Origin: Astropecten irregularis
Lineage: Eukaryota; Echinodermata; Asteroidea; Paxillosida; Astropectinidae
Length of the DNA stretch: 64,000 nt
Assembly (NCBI GenBank): GCA_963971285.1
Contig: OZ020257.1
Span: forward strand, 15,700,602 to 15,764,601
Reading direction: 5' to 3'
Shown here: positions 61,524 through 64,000 of the stretch, piece by piece
Layout of the letters: every line of letters begins with the position of its first letter
Numbering within the stretch: the first letter of the stretch is position 1
Program-made: the position numbers and the translations under genes
Notes under the pieces: model-generated
Told to the model about the DNA's origin: nothing
What the model saw: only the letters and a program-made list of their open reading frames with translations
The model's database searches: none

Positions 61524-62621
61524 ATGTTGCTTGCGCTTATCCTGACTGTGATCCTTCATTTCATTTGCTTTGTCCTTCCGATGGGAGCGACAACTCCACC
61601 AAGTTCCGAGGATTCTGACAGGGCTTGTCGTAATGTGTTCTGTGATGTGCCCGTGCTGTCAGCCCCTGGAGTACCTGGTGTGCCCGGAACACACGGTATA
61701 CCCGGATTGTCCGGACCCAGAGGCGAACAGGGTAGCAAGGGCTCCCCAGGCGATGCAGGACCTCGGGGTCACCCAGGACCTCAAGGCGACCGCGGACCTG
61801 AGGGACCGAGAGGGCAAGAGGGTCGGTGCACAGGTGGATGTGCACCTGGGCCAACAGGTGAGCAGGGACCTGAGGGGCGACCAGGACCTAAGGGAGAGCA
61901 AGGGATGAAAGGTGAGCGAGGTGAGAAGGGTGCTAAGGGTGAGGCTGGCCAACGTGGACTGGAATGCGATCGGAGATGCTCCCAAGGAGACCCAGGACCC
62001 AAGGGCGACCCAGGATGGAAAGGCGAGAGAGGTGGAGAAGGGCCAAAAGGGGAGAGGGGACAAGCTGGACCAAGAGGTGCTCCATGCGCCAACGACACCA
62101 ATCTCAGGACCGCACCCGACGAGTTACCGTCCCGGCGAGAGAATGGTAGGGAGGAGGATCTGAGACCGACCGGCGGTCCAAGTTTAGAGGTGTCTGATGA
62201 AGAGAAGAGAGCTGAACCACTCTCGAACCTGGCCTTCACCGCAGCTCGATCTTCCAGTTTTCGAGCGAATGCCGGTGACGTCATCATCTTCCCATCCGAT
62301 GACGTCATCACCAACGTGGGGAACGCCTTCGACGGAGACACGGGCGTGTTCACCAGCACGCGGAGGGGCGTGTATTTCTTCACCTTCTCCCTGTTCAGGT
62401 TCTCCACCATCAAAGACGTCGCCGTCAGTCTGGTTCGCGACGGGGAAGTGATCGTGAGCGTCCGGAGCAGCGCCCTCAACGGCCACTCGGATCACATGAC
62501 GAACGGCGCTGTGTTGGATCTTGGCGTTGGAGATCGCGTGTGGTTAGAGGTCGTTGACGACGAAACGACAATTTCTAGTGACGACAAACGGTACGCGTCG
62601 TTCACCGGTTTTATGCTCTAA
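61524..62621 (+). CDS. Secreted collagen-like C1q-domain protein, intronless
   Basis: The frame gives a 365-residue secreted protein of the C1q/TNF-related kind. The first true ATG is at 61524 (context AAGATG); the 13 codons upstream in the same frame begin with TTG. Residues 1-22 form a hydrophobic signal peptide (MLLALILTVILHFICFVLP). Gly-X-Y repeats fill about 49-187 in three blocks of 17, 13 and 11 triplets, interrupted by cysteine-bearing breaks CTGGC (102-106) and CDRRC (148-152) and closed by Cys188. Residues about 235-365 are a C1q globular domain (NLAFTAARSSSFRANAGDVI at its start, FTGFML at its end) of normal length. Such proteins trimerise and usually act as extracellular pattern-recognition or matrix factors. 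No intron is needed. The exact family member cannot be named, and the ligand is unknown. Confidence 0.94.
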   Translation: MLLALILTVILHFICFVLPMGATTPPSSEDSDRACRNVFCDVPVLSAPGVPGVPGTHGIPGLSGPRGEQGSKGSPGDAGPRGHPGPQGDRGPEGPRGQEGRCTGGCAPGPTGEQGPEGRPGPKGEQGMKGERGEKGAKGEAGQRGLECDRRCSQGDPGPKGDPGWKGERGGEGPKGERGQAGPRGAPCANDTNLRTAPDELPSRRENGREEDLRPTGGPSLEVSDEEKRAEPLSNLAFTAARSSSFRANAGDVIIFPSDDVITNVGNAFDGDTGVFTSTRRGVYFFTFSLFRFSTIKDVAVSLVRDGEVIVSVRSSALNGHSDHMTNGAVLDLGVGDRVWLEVVDDETTISSDDKRYASFTGFML

Positions 62622-62652
62622 AACCAAATCAACGATATCATAAAAGATCAAA

Positions 62653-62658
62653 AATAAA
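62653..62658 (+). terminator. Polyadenylation signal of the C1q gene
   Basis: AATAAA lies 32 bases after the TAA stop of the collagen-C1q gene, giving a very short 3' untranslated region. It is the only such signal close by. Confidence 0.6.
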
Positions 62659-62691
62659 AGAGAAAAGACTTAAGAAATACTGTGGCTGTTT

Positions 62692-62840
62692 TTCACTGTT
62701 TTCTCAAAAAGTGGGCAAATGAAATTTACACAGATGACTGTTGCTGTATCTGTCTTGATATTTTTGCCCAAGAATCTGTACTTCTTTGACAAAAACCAAA
62801 GTATGATACTACCTTTAATGAATCAAATAAACTGTGATGC
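62692..62840 (+). repeat. Dispersed repeat, copy 2
   Basis: It matches 30192-30345 in the same orientation over about 130 bases with scattered changes, including CTCAAAAAGT near the start and TTCTTTGACAAAAACCAAAG near the end. Confidence 0.7.
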
Positions 62841-64000
62841 TTTATCACTGTCATTGTCTGACGCAATAATTGAAAAGCTTATAATTATTACGAAGTGTAG
62901 GCCTACCCTTGGGTATTTGAAGGATTTCTCATTGAGCCAACGGATATGTCATCCGCTCTCGTAAAGCGAAATTCTCCGAATTGGAGTGCCACATTCCGAA
63001 CGTTGTTGACATTTCCAGTGTTATGTGATTTTAATGAGGAGCAGCGGTCTATCTGCCCAGGTGAGTGAGCAGACGTATGACATGATGACCGGCCGCGTCT
63101 TGTGAAAATAAACTCTCCTCCGCATAACCAAGGAAAGTCCTCATAACCAAGGAAAGACTTTGGAGGTAGAAATGGCCATTCCAAGATCAAATTTACTGTG
63201 GCCACTTCGAAGCGCTCAGTTTTCTGCCCGAATTTCAAAACATTTTGGGTGAGTGTTTTTCGGAATACAACTGTACATTACAACAGATGCCTTCGACAAG
63301 ATGCCTTCTTGTCGATTGACAAAACTTACATAATAAAATTCAAAACATGTAATAAGCGCTAAATGCAACACTGAAACTTTGTTGGTGATCAGACGGATGT
63401 TTCTGGCTCAAACACCCATTTTTTTTTTTTTTAGTTTTCAATTTTTCATAATCATAGTTGGGTGGGTGGAAATAAATAACTGCTGGAGTGCTGGTACTAG
63501 GCTGGTAGTGCTATCTTGCACGTACACCACCGTGATAAAGGGTATCATGTCAGTGACAGGAGAATTTCTTTCGATCAAGAAATATGTATTAGTCTAGGCC
63601 TCATGATCTGTTCAAAATTTATTTTCTGGAGAGAAAATCGAGCAAAAGGTCGAAGCATATCAGGAAGCGTGCCATGCATGACCGCGATGGATGGCACCGG
63701 TACGGTGCTCGCTAGGCATTCTCAGCTAAATTAGTAGCCGGTGTTTCAAGCGAGCCGGTGACGACAGCTGGTGGGTGACCAGGCCACCGGGGCCCCCGTG
63801 GCTTCAGCCCTGCTGGACGGAGGGACATTTTCATAACAACCTCATATATAGCTTCGTCTTTTTTCATTTATTAAAAAGTCGGCTGTAGTATGTTATAGCG
63901 ATATCGCATTATCATCTGATCTGCCGGACGGTAGGCCTAATAAGATGTGTCAAATCGTGAAATACCAATCGAAACGGTACAGTAAACGCTCGAAATTATA

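Larger units (their letters stand above)
62622..64000. other. Right flank, no gene seen
   Basis: It contains the C1q polyadenylation signal and copy 2 of the dispersed repeat at 62692-62840. Nothing else was recognised on either strand. Confidence 0.65.

Noticed and set aside
61781-62479. 232-codon antisense open frame rich in Pro, Ser and Leu
   Set aside because: It is the mirror of the Gly-X-Y collagen repeats and C1q domain on the plus strand; periodic coding sequence keeps the opposite strand open.

Overview
This window is nuclear DNA of an invertebrate animal, most likely a marine deuterostome such as an echinoderm. The genes have many short exons with GT-AG introns that often run for kilobases. 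The non-coding DNA is AT-rich, full of TACATGTA and TAGGCCTA motifs, and packed with short inverted-repeat transposons and tRNA-derived SINEs. The species cannot be fixed from the sequence alone; the echinoderm guess rests on repeat flavour and gene content.

Four protein-coding genes are supported. (1) An endophilin-A gene (SH3GL family) on the minus strand enters from the left edge. Only its 5' end is here: exon 2 (5710-5778) and two alternative first exons (coding 8273-8317 and 11758-11802), each encoding its own version of the N-terminal amphipathic helix. (2) CHAF1A (p150 subunit of chromatin assembly factor 1) on the plus strand is complete, with 13 coding exons from 12324 to 25620 that sum to exactly 1350 codons. 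(3) RASL12, a Ras-like small GTPase, on the minus strand is complete, with 5 coding exons from 58653 down to 33166 that sum to exactly 248 codons; its second intron is 18 kb. (4) A secreted collagen-like C1q-domain protein on the plus strand is intronless, 61524-62621, with a polyadenylation signal 32 bases after the stop.

Layout: endophilin-A and CHAF1A lie head to head, with 521 bases between their start codons. That spacer holds six CCAAT-type pentamers and an E2F-type site, so it reads as a shared bidirectional promoter. The same head-to-head pair (SH3GL1 and CHAF1A) exists on human chromosome 19p13.3, so the linkage appears to be very old. CHAF1A and RASL12 converge on a 7.5 kb gene-free stretch. 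RASL12 and the C1q gene diverge from a 2.9 kb spacer.

The long introns and spacers carry most of the unusual structure. There is a complete 1.4 kb hAT-type element with an exact 8-base target duplication, nested inside an older repeat. There are several families of 110-260 base fold-back elements, two of which sit back to back twice. Five copies of a small hairpin motif resemble the 3' half of a hammerhead ribozyme. Tandem repeats have periods of 15, 21, 37 and about 95 bases. Most other open frames are by-products of these repeats or antisense shadows of the real exons.
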